DNA of 15,709 nt, from NCBI GenBank assembly GCA_021782065.1, contig JAJXVQ010000014.1:1-15709 (forward strand), read 5' to 3'. The notes beneath the pieces were generated by a model. It had not been told where the DNA came from. It saw nothing but the letters and a program-made list of their open reading frames with translations, and made no database searches. How positions within the stretch are numbered: the first letter of the stretch is position 1; every line of letters begins with the position of its first letter. Shown piece after piece: positions 1 through 8,521 of this stretch. A program made the translations under genes and the position numbers. Source of the DNA: Pseudomonadota bacterium (GTDB lineage Bacteria; Pseudomonadota; Gammaproteobacteria; UBA1113).

Positions 1-14
1 TAAGTCTAGCCATC

Positions 15-62
15 GCAAACTCGTTTTGTTACTTTGTTAGAATCGTAATTTTACGAGTTTGC
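15..62. repeat. Inverted repeat near window start, possible terminator of upstream gene
   Basis: A perfect 10-bp inverted repeat (GCAAACTCGT at 15-24, ACGAGTTTGC at 53-62) encloses a 28-nt AT-rich spacer. On the + strand it is followed by CTCTTTTAA, a short T run. It could be a large-loop terminator for a gene lying before the window, or simply an inverted repeat. The long loop makes a terminator uncertain. Confidence 0.3.
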
Positions 63-174
63 TCTTTTAAATCAATAGGTTACAAGACAATTGTCAACAG
101 CCCCTAGTATATTTTAATTCTCGTGCTCCGTGCATTGGGTTAAAATCAGTACAATAAATAATCACTGATAAAGC

Positions 175-203
175 TTGAGTTTCTTCCTTTGGCGCGGTAT
201 GAT
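175..203 (+). promoter_or_regulatory. Candidate sigma70 promoter for dapA operon
   Basis: TTGAGT at 175-180 and TATGAT at 198-203 are separated by exactly 17 bp. They match the sigma70 -35 and -10 consensus at 4/6 and 5/6 positions. Transcription would begin near 210, giving a leader of about 26 nt before the dapA ATG. A weaker alternative lies upstream: TTGTCA at 91-96 with TTTAAT at 113-118, overlapping the 10-bp palindrome GACAATTGTC at 86-95. Confidence 0.5.
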
Positions 204-235
204 TCAACCTTCAATGGTCACACGAGGATAGTTGC

Positions 236-1126
236 ATGTTTCACGGCAGTTTAGTTGCCTTAGTCACGCCCATGGACGAAGAGAGCAATATTGATTACAC
301 CAGTTTGGAAAAATTGATTGCTTTTCATATAGAGCAAAAAAGTGATGGTTTAGTCATTGCCGGTACAACCGGTGAGGGTGCCACGCTGACTGATGAAGAA
401 ATTAATAAATTGATTCATTTTGTAGTACGCAAAGTCGATTCCCGTATTCCGGTTATCGCAGGTACAGGCGCTAATAGCACGCATAAAACCATAGATAAAA
501 CCTTTAATGCTATGGAAATGGGTGTGGATGGCTGTTTGCTAATGACGCCAGCCTATATTAAGCCGACCCAAGAAGGGTTATATCAACATTTTAAGGTCAT
601 CAGCGAAGCGGTTCCAGTGCCGCAAATTTTGTACAATGTGCCTTCCCGCACGGCCTGCGATATGCTACCCGAAACCGTAGCAAGATTAGCGGATTGTAGT
701 AACATCGTTGGTATTAAAGAAGCGGTGCACGATAGGGCACGTTATCTGCAATTAATTGAATTATGTGCTTCTCGTTTGAGTATTTTAAGTGGCGATGACA
801 GCAGCTGTAAAGATTTAATGCTAGCCGGTGGCAAAGGCGTTATTTCAGTGACTGCCAACGTGGTGCCTAGGTTAATGCACGATATGGCTGAGGCCGCATT
901 GCAGGGCAATAAGACTAAGGCCGATGAGTTAGACAATAAAATGCAAGCTTTACACCGTGCTTTAGGTGTACAAACGAACCCTATACCCGTGAAATGGGCT
1001 GTTCATGAGTTGAACTTGATACGTGCGGGAATACGTTTGCCATTAACGGCCCTTTCCAAAGAGCATCATAACACTGTTTTACAGGCTATGCAGGAAGCAG
1101 GCATAAAGGAAGAAACGAATGAATAA
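236..1126 (+). CDS. dapA: 4-hydroxy-tetrahydrodipicolinate synthase
   Basis: DapA condenses pyruvate with aspartate semialdehyde, the first committed step of the diaminopimelate/lysine branch that feeds peptidoglycan. The 296-residue product is close to the 292 of the E. coli enzyme. The sequence shows the family signature GTTGEG at 43-48, Tyr107, Tyr133 in YNVPSRT, Arg138, and the Schiff-base lysine Lys161 in GIKEA. These sit at the same numbers as in E. coli DapA, which supports the start chosen. GAGGA at 223-227 is a suitable ribosome binding site. The gene heads an operon and overlaps bamC by 8 nt. The order dapA-bamC-purC is the one found in E. coli. Nothing in the coding region looks unusual. 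Confidence 0.97.
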   Translation: MFHGSLVALVTPMDEESNIDYTSLEKLIAFHIEQKSDGLVIAGTTGEGATLTDEEINKLIHFVVRKVDSRIPVIAGTGANSTHKTIDKTFNAMEMGVDGCLLMTPAYIKPTQEGLYQHFKVISEAVPVPQILYNVPSRTACDMLPETVARLADCSNIVGIKEAVHDRARYLQLIELCASRLSILSGDDSSCKDLMLAGGKGVISVTANVVPRLMHDMAEAALQGNKTKADELDNKMQALHRALGVQTNPIPVKWAVHELNLIRAGIRLPLTALSKEHHNTVLQAMQEAGIKEETNE

Positions 1127-1508
1127 AAAAATGAAAACGGCTGTCCTTTTTCTATTGAGCGGTACAGTACTGGGCTGCAGCGTGGAAGGCAAAAACGATT
1201 ATGGTAGTTACTATCAAAAACAAGATAGTTTAAACGTGCTTAAAATGCCGCCTGGGGTAAGCACAGAAGGGGCAGATAACTATTATGTAGTGCCAGCTGG
1301 ACCTATGGCGGATGTCAAGACCGTTTCTATTCTGCCCCCAGGTAGCCGTGCTTACCAGTCAGCTATGGCAAAACAAAACACTAAAGCTACGCCCGCAACG
1401 CCAGTCCCCGCAGTTGCCACAGCACCTATTGTTGCAGCCACAACAACCCCAGCAGCGATCGCCAATGACGATACTGCGTCCAAGATCACCGAGGCCGATA
1501 AGCAATGA
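1119..1508 (+). CDS. bamC: Minimal BamC-like outer-membrane lipoprotein
   Basis: This is a predicted lipoprotein of 129 residues. A signal peptide ends in VLGC, giving lipidated Cys20 followed by Ser, which favours the outer membrane. Residues about 25-80 (a D.GSYY segment, LKMPPGV, DNYYVVP, ILPPGSR) resemble the extended N-terminal region of BamC. In E. coli that region lies along BamD in the beta-barrel assembly complex. The rest, about 85-120, is Ala/Pro/Thr-rich low complexity. E. coli BamC has about 344 residues with two helix-grip domains; neither is present here. No frameshift remnant follows, because the stop overlaps the purC ATG by 4 nt. AAAGGA at 1105-1110 is spaced 8 nt from ATG 1119 and decides the start. 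Identity rests on the lipobox, the short N-terminal similarity and the conserved dapA-bamC-purC order, so the name is likely but not certain. Confidence 0.75.
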   Translation: MNKKMKTAVLFLLSGTVLGCSVEGKNDYGSYYQKQDSLNVLKMPPGVSTEGADNYYVVPAGPMADVKTVSILPPGSRAYQSAMAKQNTKATPATPVPAVATAPIVAATTTPAAIANDDTASKITEADKQ

Positions 1509-2212
1509 GTATACGCCATGAGCTCTACAAAGGTAAATCCAAGACGGTGTATGACATAGGTGAGCCTAATGAGCTACAGGTTCAATTTCGCAATGATGCC
1601 ACGGGAGGCAATGGCGCCAAGCACGCTATTTTAGAGGACAAAGGACGAGTTAATTGCGCATTCGATGCTTTCATCATGGCGGTATTGGCCGAAAATGGTA
1701 TTAAAACCCATTGGCTAAAAAGTATAAGCGATACGGAAATACGCGTGCGACGGCTAAACATGTTGCCTATAGAATGTGTATTACGGAATAGAGCCGCGGG
1801 GGGTATCTGCAAACGTTTGGGCATTGAGCGGGGTAGAGTGTTTTCACCGCCGCTATTTGAGTTTTTCTTAAAAGACGATGCTTTAGGTGATCCCATCATC
1901 ACAGAAGATCATATATTCATGCTAAAATTAGCCAGCAAAGAAGATCTGGTTGCCATGAGAATGTTGACTTATCGCGTCAATGATATTTTACAATCGATAT
2001 TTGCTAAAGCAGGCTTTGATCTAGTCGACTTCAAACTAGAATTTGGGTATTATCAAGGAGAGTTATTCTTGGGCGATGAATTCACCTTAGATGGTTGTCG
2101 CTTATGGGACAAACAAAGCGGCGAAATTTATGATAAAGATCGTTTCCGCCAGGATTTAGGCGATGTGATACAGTTCTATAAAGAAGCGGCGAAGCGATTG
2201 GGGGTATTGTAG
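1505..2212 (+). CDS. purC: Phosphoribosylaminoimidazole-succinocarboxamide synthase (SAICAR synthetase)
   Basis: PurC joins aspartate to CAIR with ATP in de novo purine synthesis, in the cytosol. The 235-residue protein matches the 237 of E. coli almost end to end. It has the N-terminal nucleotide-binding segment YKGKSKTVY (8-16), VECVLRNRAAG-type core IECVLRNRAAGG, SDTE in the middle, the DFKLEFG and LGDEFTLDGCRLWD blocks, and the C-terminal KDRFRQDLG. The ATG lies in an ATGA overlap with the bamC stop, indicating translational coupling. It is the last gene of the dapA-bamC-purC operon. A palindromic repeat begins about 50 nt after its stop and could also limit transcription. The assignment is secure. 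Confidence 0.97.
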   Translation: MSIRHELYKGKSKTVYDIGEPNELQVQFRNDATGGNGAKHAILEDKGRVNCAFDAFIMAVLAENGIKTHWLKSISDTEIRVRRLNMLPIECVLRNRAAGGICKRLGIERGRVFSPPLFEFFLKDDALGDPIITEDHIFMLKLASKEDLVAMRMLTYRVNDILQSIFAKAGFDLVDFKLEFGYYQGELFLGDEFTLDGCRLWDKQSGEIYDKDRFRQDLGDVIQFYKEAAKRLGVL

Positions 2213-2230
2213 CTACTCACGCCTTGCTGG

Positions 2231-2361
2231 AAGAAAAACGCATATTATAGAGTATATCTCAGCCATCCGCTCCCTAACGGTCGCGGCTCGGTTATAAACG
2301 GATGAACTGAGCCGCGACCGTTAGGGAGCGGATGGGGAAAGTAGTGACGGAGTATTTTAAT
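2231..2361. repeat. Family A palindromic repeat, copy 1
   Basis: The core is a near-perfect hairpin. Arms 2263-2289 and 2309-2335 pair over 27 bp, then continue through one G-T wobble to 2293/2305, leaving an 11-nt loop. The conserved flanks shared with the copy at 8337-8480 are the 16-mer AAGAAAAACGCATATT (2231-2246), a small palindrome around TATAT (2250-2260), and AAAGTAGT followed by an AT-rich end (2338-2361). No T tract follows the hairpin, so it is not a canonical terminator, although it may act as one. Size and structure suggest a non-coding palindromic repeat or MITE-like element. Confidence 0.85.
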
Positions 2362-2364
2362 ATC

Positions 2365-2456
2365 GGAGAGGTACCGAAGCGGTCATAACGGCACCGACTC
2401 GAAATCGGTCGGGGGCTTTACGCTCCACGCGGGTTCGAATCCCGCCCTCTCCTCCA
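2365..2456 (+). tRNA. tRNA-Ser (anticodon CGA)
   Basis: This is a complete class II tRNA reading UCG codons. The 7-bp acceptor stem pairs GGAGAGG (2365-2371) with CCTCTCC (2446-2452). The D stem is CCG/CGG (2374-2376 with 2389-2391). The anticodon stem is ACCGA/TCGGT (2393-2397 with 2405-2409), with anticodon CGA at 2400-2402. The variable region 2410-2428 is long and can form a stem. The T arm is GCGGG TTCGAAT CCCGC (2429-2445). CCA is encoded (2454-2456). The discriminator position 2453 is T, whereas serine tRNAs usually carry G73. The pncB start codon lies only 12 nt downstream. Confidence 0.96.
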
Positions 2457-2468
2457 TTTAGGTTAAAC

Positions 2469-3635
2469 ATGATCATAGACTCGTTATTAGACACCGACTT
2501 TTATAAATTCACCATGATGCAAACCGTATTGCACCAATTTCCGGGTGCGATGGTGGAATATAAGTTTCAATGTCGCAATGCCAATATAGACTTAAGACCT
2601 TATGCCGACGAGTTCCGTCGGGCAATCAATGACTTAGGCGCATTATCTTTCACTAAGGATGAATTAGACTATTTACGCAGCATTCCTTTTTTTAAAAGTG
2701 ATTTTGTAGAATTTCTACGTATTTTTCGCTTTAATCCAGAATTTGTCACTATCAATGCCGACGATAAATTTGAGTTATCTATCAAAGGACCATGGTTACA
2801 TACCATTCTATTTGAAATTCCAATTTTGGCACTCATCAATGAAATCTATTATCAGCATAAAGAAGATTATAAAAAACTGCTTGTGGATGGTCAAAAAAAA
2901 TTAGAAGACAAAATTAAGATGCTGGCCGAAAAGACGCAAGGAGAAGCCTTTGTGTTTTCGGAATTTGGTACCCGCCGTCGTTTTTCTAAAGCTTGGCAAG
3001 CTTTAGTCGTAGATACGTTGAAAAATAAATTGGATCATCAATTAACCGGTACCAGCAATGTATATTTTGCCAAAAAATTACACTTAAAACCCATAGGTAC
3101 AATGGCACATGAATATTTACAAGCCTGCCAAACCTTGGGGCCACGTTTGATTTATAGCCAACAATTTGCTTTTGAACGATGGGCACAAGAATACCGCGGT
3201 GAGTTGGGTATCATTTTAACAGACGTTTATGGTTTAGATGCCTTCCTACATGATTTTGATTTATATTTTTGCAAGCTCTTTGATGGTGTGCGGCATGACT
3301 CAGGTGATCCTTTCATCTTTGGTGAAAAAATGATTGCACATTACGAATCTAAGCGCATCGATCCTAGAACAAAAACCTTGGTGTTCAGCGATAATTTAAA
3401 TTTTGACTTAGCTTTGCGGCTTTATCATTATTTTAAAGGCAGAACCAAAGTAGCTTTTGGTATAGGTACCTATCTAACTAATGACATGGGTATAGAAGCA
3501 ATGCAAAACGTGATTAAAATGATTTACTGCAATGGCCATCCTGTAGCAAAGGTATCGGACACGCCCGGCAAAACCATGTGCCCTGACCCACATTATCTGG
3601 TGTATTTAAAACAGGTATTTGGCTTGGAACCTTAA
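2469..3635 (+). CDS. pncB: Nicotinate phosphoribosyltransferase
   Basis: PncB converts nicotinate and PRPP, with ATP, to nicotinate mononucleotide in the Preiss-Handler route of NAD salvage. The 388-residue protein fits the family length (about 400 in E. coli). It shows [11 protein letters not shown] at the N-terminus (6-16), FGTRRRFS (166-173), the GTMAHE block with His214 as the likely phosphorylated histidine, RHDSGDP (275-281), VFSDNL, and [10 protein letters not shown] before a [11 protein letters not shown] tail. The conserved LLDTD motif right after the first ATG confirms the start. The ribosome binding site is a modest AGGT at 2460-2463. The gene follows tRNA-Ser(CGA) by 12 nt and is probably transcribed with it. 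rnhB lies 212 nt downstream. Confidence 0.96.
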   Translation: MIIDSLLDTDFYKFTMMQTVLHQFPGAMVEYKFQCRNANIDLRPYADEFRRAINDLGALSFTKDELDYLRSIPFFKSDFVEFLRIFRFNPEFVTINADDKFELSIKGPWLHTILFEIPILALINEIYYQHKEDYKKLLVDGQKKLEDKIKMLAEKTQGEAFVFSEFGTRRRFSKAWQALVVDTLKNKLDHQLTGTSNVYFAKKLHLKPIGTMAHEYLQACQTLGPRLIYSQQFAFERWAQEYRGELGIILTDVYGLDAFLHDFDLYFCKLFDGVRHDSGDPFIFGEKMIAHYESKRIDPRTKTLVFSDNLNFDLALRLYHYFKGRTKVAFGIGTYLTNDMGIEAMQNVIKMIYCNGHPVAKVSDTPGKTMCPDPHYLVYLKQVFGLEP

Positions 3636-3716
3636 ATGAATTGTAATTATTGGGCATCTATGCCCCTAGTCAATGAAGATACGATGAAGCGTTTGTTCTA
3701 CAGTGCTATTCGCACT

Positions 3717-3779
3717 ATTCACGAACCATCCCTACGTCGTTTTGATGCTCGTGTTGTAGGGGCTATTCGTGAATCGCCC
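3717..3779. repeat. Family B palindromic repeats, inverted pair
   Basis: Two short repeat units face each other. The segments 3717-3735 and 3756-3774 are inverted copies with 15 of 19 positions complementary. The right unit (3756-3779) is itself a hairpin: GGGCTATTC pairs with GAATCGCCC apart from one mismatch. A related hairpin with the same GTAGGGGC start lies at 13669-13690. The layout resembles REP/BIME elements of enteric bacteria in form, not in sequence. They fill most of the 212-nt gap between pncB and rnhB, in which I see no convincing gene. Confidence 0.6.
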
Positions 3780-3847
3780 TTCTATAAAATAACTTGTAAA
3801 CTACAATTTCATTCAACAAAATTAAGACAATGGAGTAAACAGGTATT

Positions 3848-4450
3848 ATGGATTTAACTCGATTTGAGATAGATAACCCCAATGCGTATATTGCGGGTGT
3901 AGACGAGGTAGGGCGCGGCCCCTTAGCGGGTCCTGTGGTGGCGGCAGCAGTTATTTTGGATAAAGAAATTTCTATCCCAGGATTAAAAGATTCTAAACTA
4001 TTAAGTCCAAGTAAAAGGCGATATTTAGACTTAGAAATTCGCGAGAAAGCTTTGGCCGTGGCCATAGGTTGGGCCGAGGTAGAAGAAATTGATCGCCTCA
4101 ATATTTTACAAGCTGCTTTATTAGCAATGCGTCGCGCCGTAGAGGCCTTAACACTACAACCCGCTTTAGTATTGGTGGATGGCAATCGTTGTCCTAAATG
4201 GTCTTATCAGAGTCACGCTATCATTGGTGGTGATCAAAAAGTGCCTGTTATTTCTGCTGCGTCTATAGTTGCTAAAGTGTACCGGGATCAAAAAATGATA
4301 GACTATCACGAACAATTCCCACTATACGGTTTTAGCCAACACATGGGTTATGGTACCTTATTACACAGACACGCCTTGCAACAATATGGACCTTGTGCTA
4401 TACACCGCCGTAGCTTTGCACCGGTTAAGGAGGCATTAATAACACAATGA
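3848..4450 (+). CDS. rnhB: Ribonuclease HII
   Basis: RNase HII cuts RNA in RNA-DNA hybrids and nicks at single ribonucleotides misincorporated in DNA. The 200-residue protein has the diagnostic [16 protein letters not shown] motif near the N-terminus. The four metal-binding acidic residues are visible as Asp19, Glu20, Asp111 (in LVLVDGN) and Asp129 (in IGGDQ). [12 protein letters not shown] follows, as in the family. TGGAG at 3831-3835 upstream of the ATG is a reasonable ribosome binding site. The stop overlaps the dnaE start by 4 nt. The rnhB-dnaE pairing is common in Gammaproteobacteria, where the genes often follow lpxB. lpxB is absent here, since pncB and repeats lie upstream. Confidence 0.96.
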   Translation: MDLTRFEIDNPNAYIAGVDEVGRGPLAGPVVAAAVILDKEISIPGLKDSKLLSPSKRRYLDLEIREKALAVAIGWAEVEEIDRLNILQAALLAMRRAVEALTLQPALVLVDGNRCPKWSYQSHAIIGGDQKVPVISAASIVAKVYRDQKMIDYHEQFPLYGFSQHMGYGTLLHRHALQQYGPCAIHRRSFAPVKEALITQ

Positions 4451-7400
4451 AAATGCCTTCATTTGTGCATCTTAATTTACATACCGATTATTCTCTAAAA
4501 GATGGCTTATGCCATTTGGATGCCTTATTTGACCTGTGTGGCGAAATAAATATTCCCGCATTGGCTCTAACGGACCTAAATAGTTTATTTGCTGCCATTA
4601 AATTTTATACTAAAGCCCTTAAAAAGGGCATTAAGCCGATTATAGGCTGCGATATAGAATGTTATGACACTATCACGAATGAAAACAAGAAAACAAAACT
4701 AAATCCAGTAAAACCAGCATATCATTTAACGTTATTATGTCAAAATAATGGGGGCTATCGTAACTTAATACAGTTGATTTCCAGTGCCTATAATCAAGGA
4801 CAAGTTATTTTAGACAAACCCGGCATAGCTCGAGATTGGCTCAAGGCGCACAACGAGGGGCTTATCGTACTATCGGGTGGGATAGCAGGTGATGTAGGGC
4901 AATGTATTTTAAAAAGCGACTTGAATGCTGCTAGAGAATGTATTTCCTATTGGCGCTCTATTCTTGGCGATCGCTATTATTTAGAAGTACATAAAATAGG
5001 AGTTGCCGACGAAGACTATTATTTAAAAGAAGTCGTGCAACTTGCGGCCGAATTACAAGTACCTATCGTAGCGACCAACAAGGTGCGTTTTTTAACGGCG
5101 CAGCAATATGAGGCCCATGAAGCGAGAGTGTGTATCAGTGAAGGTTCATTGCTGGGTGATCCGAAACGTATACGCCATTATACACCGCAACAATATTTAC
5201 GTGGCGACGATGAAATGCAGAAATTATTTTCTGCATTTCCTTCTGCCTTAAGCAACAGTGTGGAAATTGCCAAGCGTTGTAATTTGCATATCGCCTTGGG
5301 CGAGTATCATTTGCCGCATTATCCCGTGCCAGAAGGTTTTAGCACCGAGAGCTATTTAGAGCATATGGCTAAAACCGGCCTAGCGGATCGCTGGTCTGCA
5401 ATCACGGCATTTAATGACGGTATATTGCAAAGGCAAGATTATGATGAACGCTTAGAGCGTGAATTGGCCGTGATCAACGGTATGGGATATACCGGTTATT
5501 TTTTGATTGTAGCCGATTTTATCAATTGGGCGAAGAACAATGATGTGCCAGTAGGTCCAGGCCGTGGTTCGGGTCCGGGTTCGCTGGTGGCATATTGCAT
5601 AGGCATTACCGATTTAGACCCTTTAAAATATGATCTACTCTTTGAACGTTTCTTAAATCCCGAACGGGTATCCATGCCCGATTTTGACGTAGACTTTTGC
5701 ATGGAAGGACGAGATAAGGTTATAGAGTATGTAGCCAGTCGTTATGGCCGCCACAGCGTATCGCAGATCATCACTTATGGCACCATGGCCGCAAAAGCGG
5801 TGGTGCGCGATGTGGGTCGAGTGTTAGGTTATCCTTATGGTTTTGTGGATACCATTGCCAAGCTAATTCCATTTGAATTGGGTATAACCTTAGAAAAAGC
5901 TTTAGCACAAGAAGATGTATTGCGTCAGCGCTATGAAGAGGAAGAGGATGTACGTTCTTTGATAGAGCTCGCATTGGTATTGGAAGGCAGTGTACGGAAT
6001 GCGGGCAAGCATGCTGGTGGCGTGGTGATTGCGCCGTCGCAGATCAGCGATTTTGCTCCCATCTATTGTGAAGCGGGCAGTGATGCTTGGGTGACGCAAT
6101 ACGATAAAGATGATGTAGAGGCAGTGGGGTTAGTCAAATATGATTTTTTAGGCTTAAGAACCCTGACCATTATCAAGTGGACGGTAGAGGCTGTACACAA
6201 ACAGCAGCGTAAAAATCAGGGTACTTTGTTGAACATTACTTTGATCGATCTGAATGATCAAGCGACTTTTGAGTTGTTACAAAAATGTCAAACCACGGCG
6301 GTATTTCAGTTAGAATCGCGTGGCATGAAGGATATTATCAAACGCTTACAGCCAGACTGTTTTGAAGACATCATTGCCTTGGTGGCATTATTTAGGCCCG
6401 GTCCATTGCAATCGGGCATGGTGGAAGACTTTATCAATCGTAAACAGGGTATAGCTGAAGTAGCTTATCAGCACCCGGATTTATTACCCGTATTAAAACC
6501 GACTTACGGTATTATTTTGTACCAAGAGCAGGTGATGCAGATAGCACAAGTGCTGGCGAATTATACCTTGGGTGGTGCTGATCTATTACGTCGCGCCATG
6601 GGTAAGAAAAAGCCCGAGGAAATGGCGCAGCAACGGCAGATTTTTATTAATGGTGCTAAACAGCGCGACATAGACGAAAAGCTCGCTAATGCTATCTTTG
6701 ACTTAATGGAAAAATTTGCGGGTTACGGTTTTAATAAATCGCACTCAGCCGCTTATGCCTTATTAGCCTATCAAACGGCGTGGTTAAAAGCACATTATCC
6801 GGCAGAATTTATGGCGGCTGTATTGACTTCGGAATTACAAGATACTGATAAATTAGCTGGACTAATAGACGAATGTAGGCAAATGAACTTAACAATAGTA
6901 CCGCCATCCATTTATAGCAGTGCTTATGCATTTACGGTCAATGAAGATCATGCCATAGAATATGGTTTAGGTGCATTAAAGGGCGTGGGCGAGGGGGCGG
7001 TAGAAGCGATTTTATTAGCGCGAAAGCAGAAGCAGGCATTTAATTCTTTTTATGATTTTGTAGCTAGCGTGGATTTGAAAAGGGTAAATAAGCGCGTATT
7101 TGACACTTTAATTAATAGTGGTGCTTGCGATAGCTTTGCGGTAGATAGGGCTGTGTTACTGGCTAGCCTTCCCACAGCCTTGTCTTTATCAGAAAAAAAA
7201 GCCCAGGAAAAAAGTCATCAGCAGGGCAGTCTGTTTACCTTATTAGACGATAGGCCTGAAACGGCTTACATAATGGCACCAACTTGGAACTTAAGGCAAC
7301 GCTTACAAGCCGAAAAAAACAGCTTTGGCTTTTATTTTTCAGAGTTGCCCATCAGGGCCTATAGGGCCGAAATAGACGCTGTATTCAAAACTCGTATAGC

Positions 7401-7914
7401 TGGATTATCGAGCGGAGACTATCAAAAAATCGCGGGCTGGGTATTGGATGTGCGGACGCTTATGACTAAAAAAGAGGAACGCATGGCGATTATCAAATTA
7501 GCCGATGAAACGGGGCAAATCGATGTGACCGTGTTCCCCGACTTATATCAAGAATTACGTTCTATCATTCAAAAGGATTCCTTGTTGGTCATAGAAGGTG
7601 ACACCAATATAGATGACTGGAGCGGCAATTTGCGCATGAGTGCCCGGAAATTATGGGGCTTAGAAGACTTTAGGCAAATTCATGTGAAGTATATGGAATT
7701 GTCCTTACATGATAAAGATTGCTCGGCACAGAAATTGCAAGTCATACAAACCATTTTAGGAAAACACAATCAGGGCTCTACCCCCACACATATTTGTTTT
7801 GCTACAGACAATGCGATGGCCCAATTGGTCTTGGGAGAAACCTTTAAAGTGAGTCCCAGTGATGCCTTATTGGATGAATTAGGGCGGCATGTGGATCTGA
7901 AGTTAGTGTATTGA
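4447..7914 (+). CDS. dnaE: DNA polymerase III subunit alpha
   Basis: This is the catalytic subunit of the replicative polymerase, 1155 residues (1160 in E. coli). The N-terminal PHP domain begins [11 protein letters not shown]. The first histidine of the usual HxH metal motif is Asn10, as expected for the E. coli-like PHP lacking a full metal site, so proofreading should depend on a separate epsilon subunit. The polymerase core has [21 protein letters not shown] with Asp414 and Asp416, and the third catalytic acid Asp566 in [27 protein letters not shown] follows in the fingers. QGSLF at 926-930 fits the beta-clamp binding motif. An OB fold and tau-binding tail complete the protein. The strong TAAGGAGG (4426-4433) lies inside rnhB, 13 nt before the ATG, an unusually long spacing; translation is also coupled through the ATGA overlap. 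ATG 4453 is an alternative start. Confidence 0.98.
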   Translation: MKMPSFVHLNLHTDYSLKDGLCHLDALFDLCGEINIPALALTDLNSLFAAIKFYTKALKKGIKPIIGCDIECYDTITNENKKTKLNPVKPAYHLTLLCQNNGGYRNLIQLISSAYNQGQVILDKPGIARDWLKAHNEGLIVLSGGIAGDVGQCILKSDLNAARECISYWRSILGDRYYLEVHKIGVADEDYYLKEVVQLAAELQVPIVATNKVRFLTAQQYEAHEARVCISEGSLLGDPKRIRHYTPQQYLRGDDEMQKLFSAFPSALSNSVEIAKRCNLHIALGEYHLPHYPVPEGFSTESYLEHMAKTGLADRWSAITAFNDGILQRQDYDERLERELAVINGMGYTGYFLIVADFINWAKNNDVPVGPGRGSGPGSLVAYCIGITDLDPLKYDLLFERFLNPERVSMPDFDVDFCMEGRDKVIEYVASRYGRHSVSQIITYGTMAAKAVVRDVGRVLGYPYGFVDTIAKLIPFELGITLEKALAQEDVLRQRYEEEEDVRSLIELALVLEGSVRNAGKHAGGVVIAPSQISDFAPIYCEAGSDAWVTQYDKDDVEAVGLVKYDFLGLRTLTIIKWTVEAVHKQQRKNQGTLLNITLIDLNDQATFELLQKCQTTAVFQLESRGMKDIIKRLQPDCFEDIIALVALFRPGPLQSGMVEDFINRKQGIAEVAYQHPDLLPVLKPTYGIILYQEQVMQIAQVLANYTLGGADLLRRAMGKKKPEEMAQQRQIFINGAKQRDIDEKLANAIFDLMEKFAGYGFNKSHSAAYALLAYQTAWLKAHYPAEFMAAVLTSELQDTDKLAGLIDECRQMNLTIVPPSIYSSAYAFTVNEDHAIEYGLGALKGVGEGAVEAILLARKQKQAFNSFYDFVASVDLKRVNKRVFDTLINSGACDSFAVDRAVLLASLPTALSLSEKKAQEKSHQQGSLFTLLDDRPETAYIMAPTWNLRQRLQAEKNSFGFYFSELPIRAYRAEIDAVFKTRIAGLSSGDYQKIAGWVLDVRTLMTKKEERMAIIKLADETGQIDVTVFPDLYQELRSIIQKDSLLVIEGDTNIDDWSGNLRMSARKLWGLEDFRQIHVKYMELSLHDKDCSAQKLQVIQTILGKHNQGSTPTHICFATDNAMAQLVLGETFKVSPSDALLDELGRHVDLKLVY

Positions 7915-7916
7915 GA

Positions 7917-7966
7917 ACCTGAGTTCGGGGTTTTGATCTATAAGAATCAAAACCCCGAACTCGGGT
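7917..7966. terminator. Long hairpin directly after dnaE
   Basis: Arms 7917-7937 and 7946-7966 form a 21-bp stem with one wobble pair and an 8-nt loop. It begins 3 nt after the dnaE stop. No T tract follows on either strand; the + strand continues CTGGTTAAAAATAA. It is therefore not a textbook intrinsic terminator. It may still end transcription, protect the 3' end of the dnaE mRNA, or be a repeat element. Confidence 0.4.
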
Positions 7967-8274
7967 CTGGTTAAAAATAAAAAAAAGCTGGAAACTGACA
8001 AGAAAGTAAGAACAGCCGAGGCAGTGGGTTCTGGAATTGCTCATGAAATGCGCACTCCTGCTGTCGGCTATCATCCTGGGGATCAAATGGGCTAAAAAAT
8101 ATTTTCCAGTGTATAGGCACCTACCCATTGGCCAGAGAAAATAATTTAGAAGGGGTAAAAAATATTCCCTCTAAACCATTCAAGGCACTGGTTACTCTAT
8201 TTGATGATATAGAAAGAGAAGCCAAGTTTGACCATGTGTTTATAGAAATGTTGCTTTACAAATTAGGGTATAAT
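7964..8274 (+). pseudogene. Remnant of a sensor histidine kinase (HisKA region), LqsS/CqsS-like H box
   Basis: Three reading frames in series rebuild one dimerization/phosphoacceptor region. The first frame gives KKVRTAEAVGSGIAHEMRTP, with the phosphoacceptor His at 8042-8044. One extra base near 8060 shifts to a second frame: LSAIILGIKWAKKYFPV. A second shift at about 8112 leads to IGTYPLARENNLEGVKNIPS and on to IEMLLYKLG. Joined, these give about 100 continuous residues of a kinase. The sensory N-terminus and the whole ATP-binding domain (N and G boxes) are missing, so no kinase can be made. The frame-three part alone forms an open stretch at 8128-8364. The IAHEMRTP type of H box is seen in quorum-sensing kinases such as CqsS and LqsS. 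An intact response regulator follows at 8522, after a repeat. Confidence 0.85.
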
Positions 8275-8336
8275 AGGGTATTGTATGTTTTCCGAGTATT
8301 GGTATACAATACGCCTAACTGCCCGAACCTTATTGT

Positions 8337-8480
8337 AAGAAAAACGCATATTGAGTGCATTTAGGATATATCCTATTGGTCCGCTCCCTGACAGTCGCGG
8401 CTCGGTTATAAACGACACACCGAGCCGCGACTGTCAGGGAGCGGCTGGAAAGAGTAAAGTAGTTACCAATACGCTTTAAT
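8337..8480. repeat. Family A palindromic repeat, copy 2
   Basis: The core hairpin has perfect 26-bp arms (8381-8406 and 8419-8444) and a 12-nt loop that begins TATAAACG as in copy 1. Flanks match copy 1: the identical 16-mer AAGAAAAACGCATATT at 8337-8352, a 12-bp palindrome AGGATATATCCT (8363-8374) where copy 1 has its small palindrome, and AAAGTAGT then CTTTAAT at 8456-8480. Arm differences from copy 1 occur in both arms together. The repeat lies between the kinase remnant and the response regulator gene and may have inserted into the kinase gene. Confidence 0.85.
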
Positions 8481-8521
8481 TTATGAGTTAGGCTCTAACA
8501 AAATATTACGGAGGATTTGCT

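Noticed and set aside
3636..3857. 73-codon open frame starting right after the pncB stop
   Set aside because: It runs through the family B palindromes, has no recognisable similarity or ribosome binding site, and overlaps the rnhB start out of frame.
8128..8364. 78-codon open frame as a stand-alone gene
   Set aside because: Its first half continues the histidine kinase remnant from two other frames. It starts with TTG inside that homology, and its end runs into the family A repeat.
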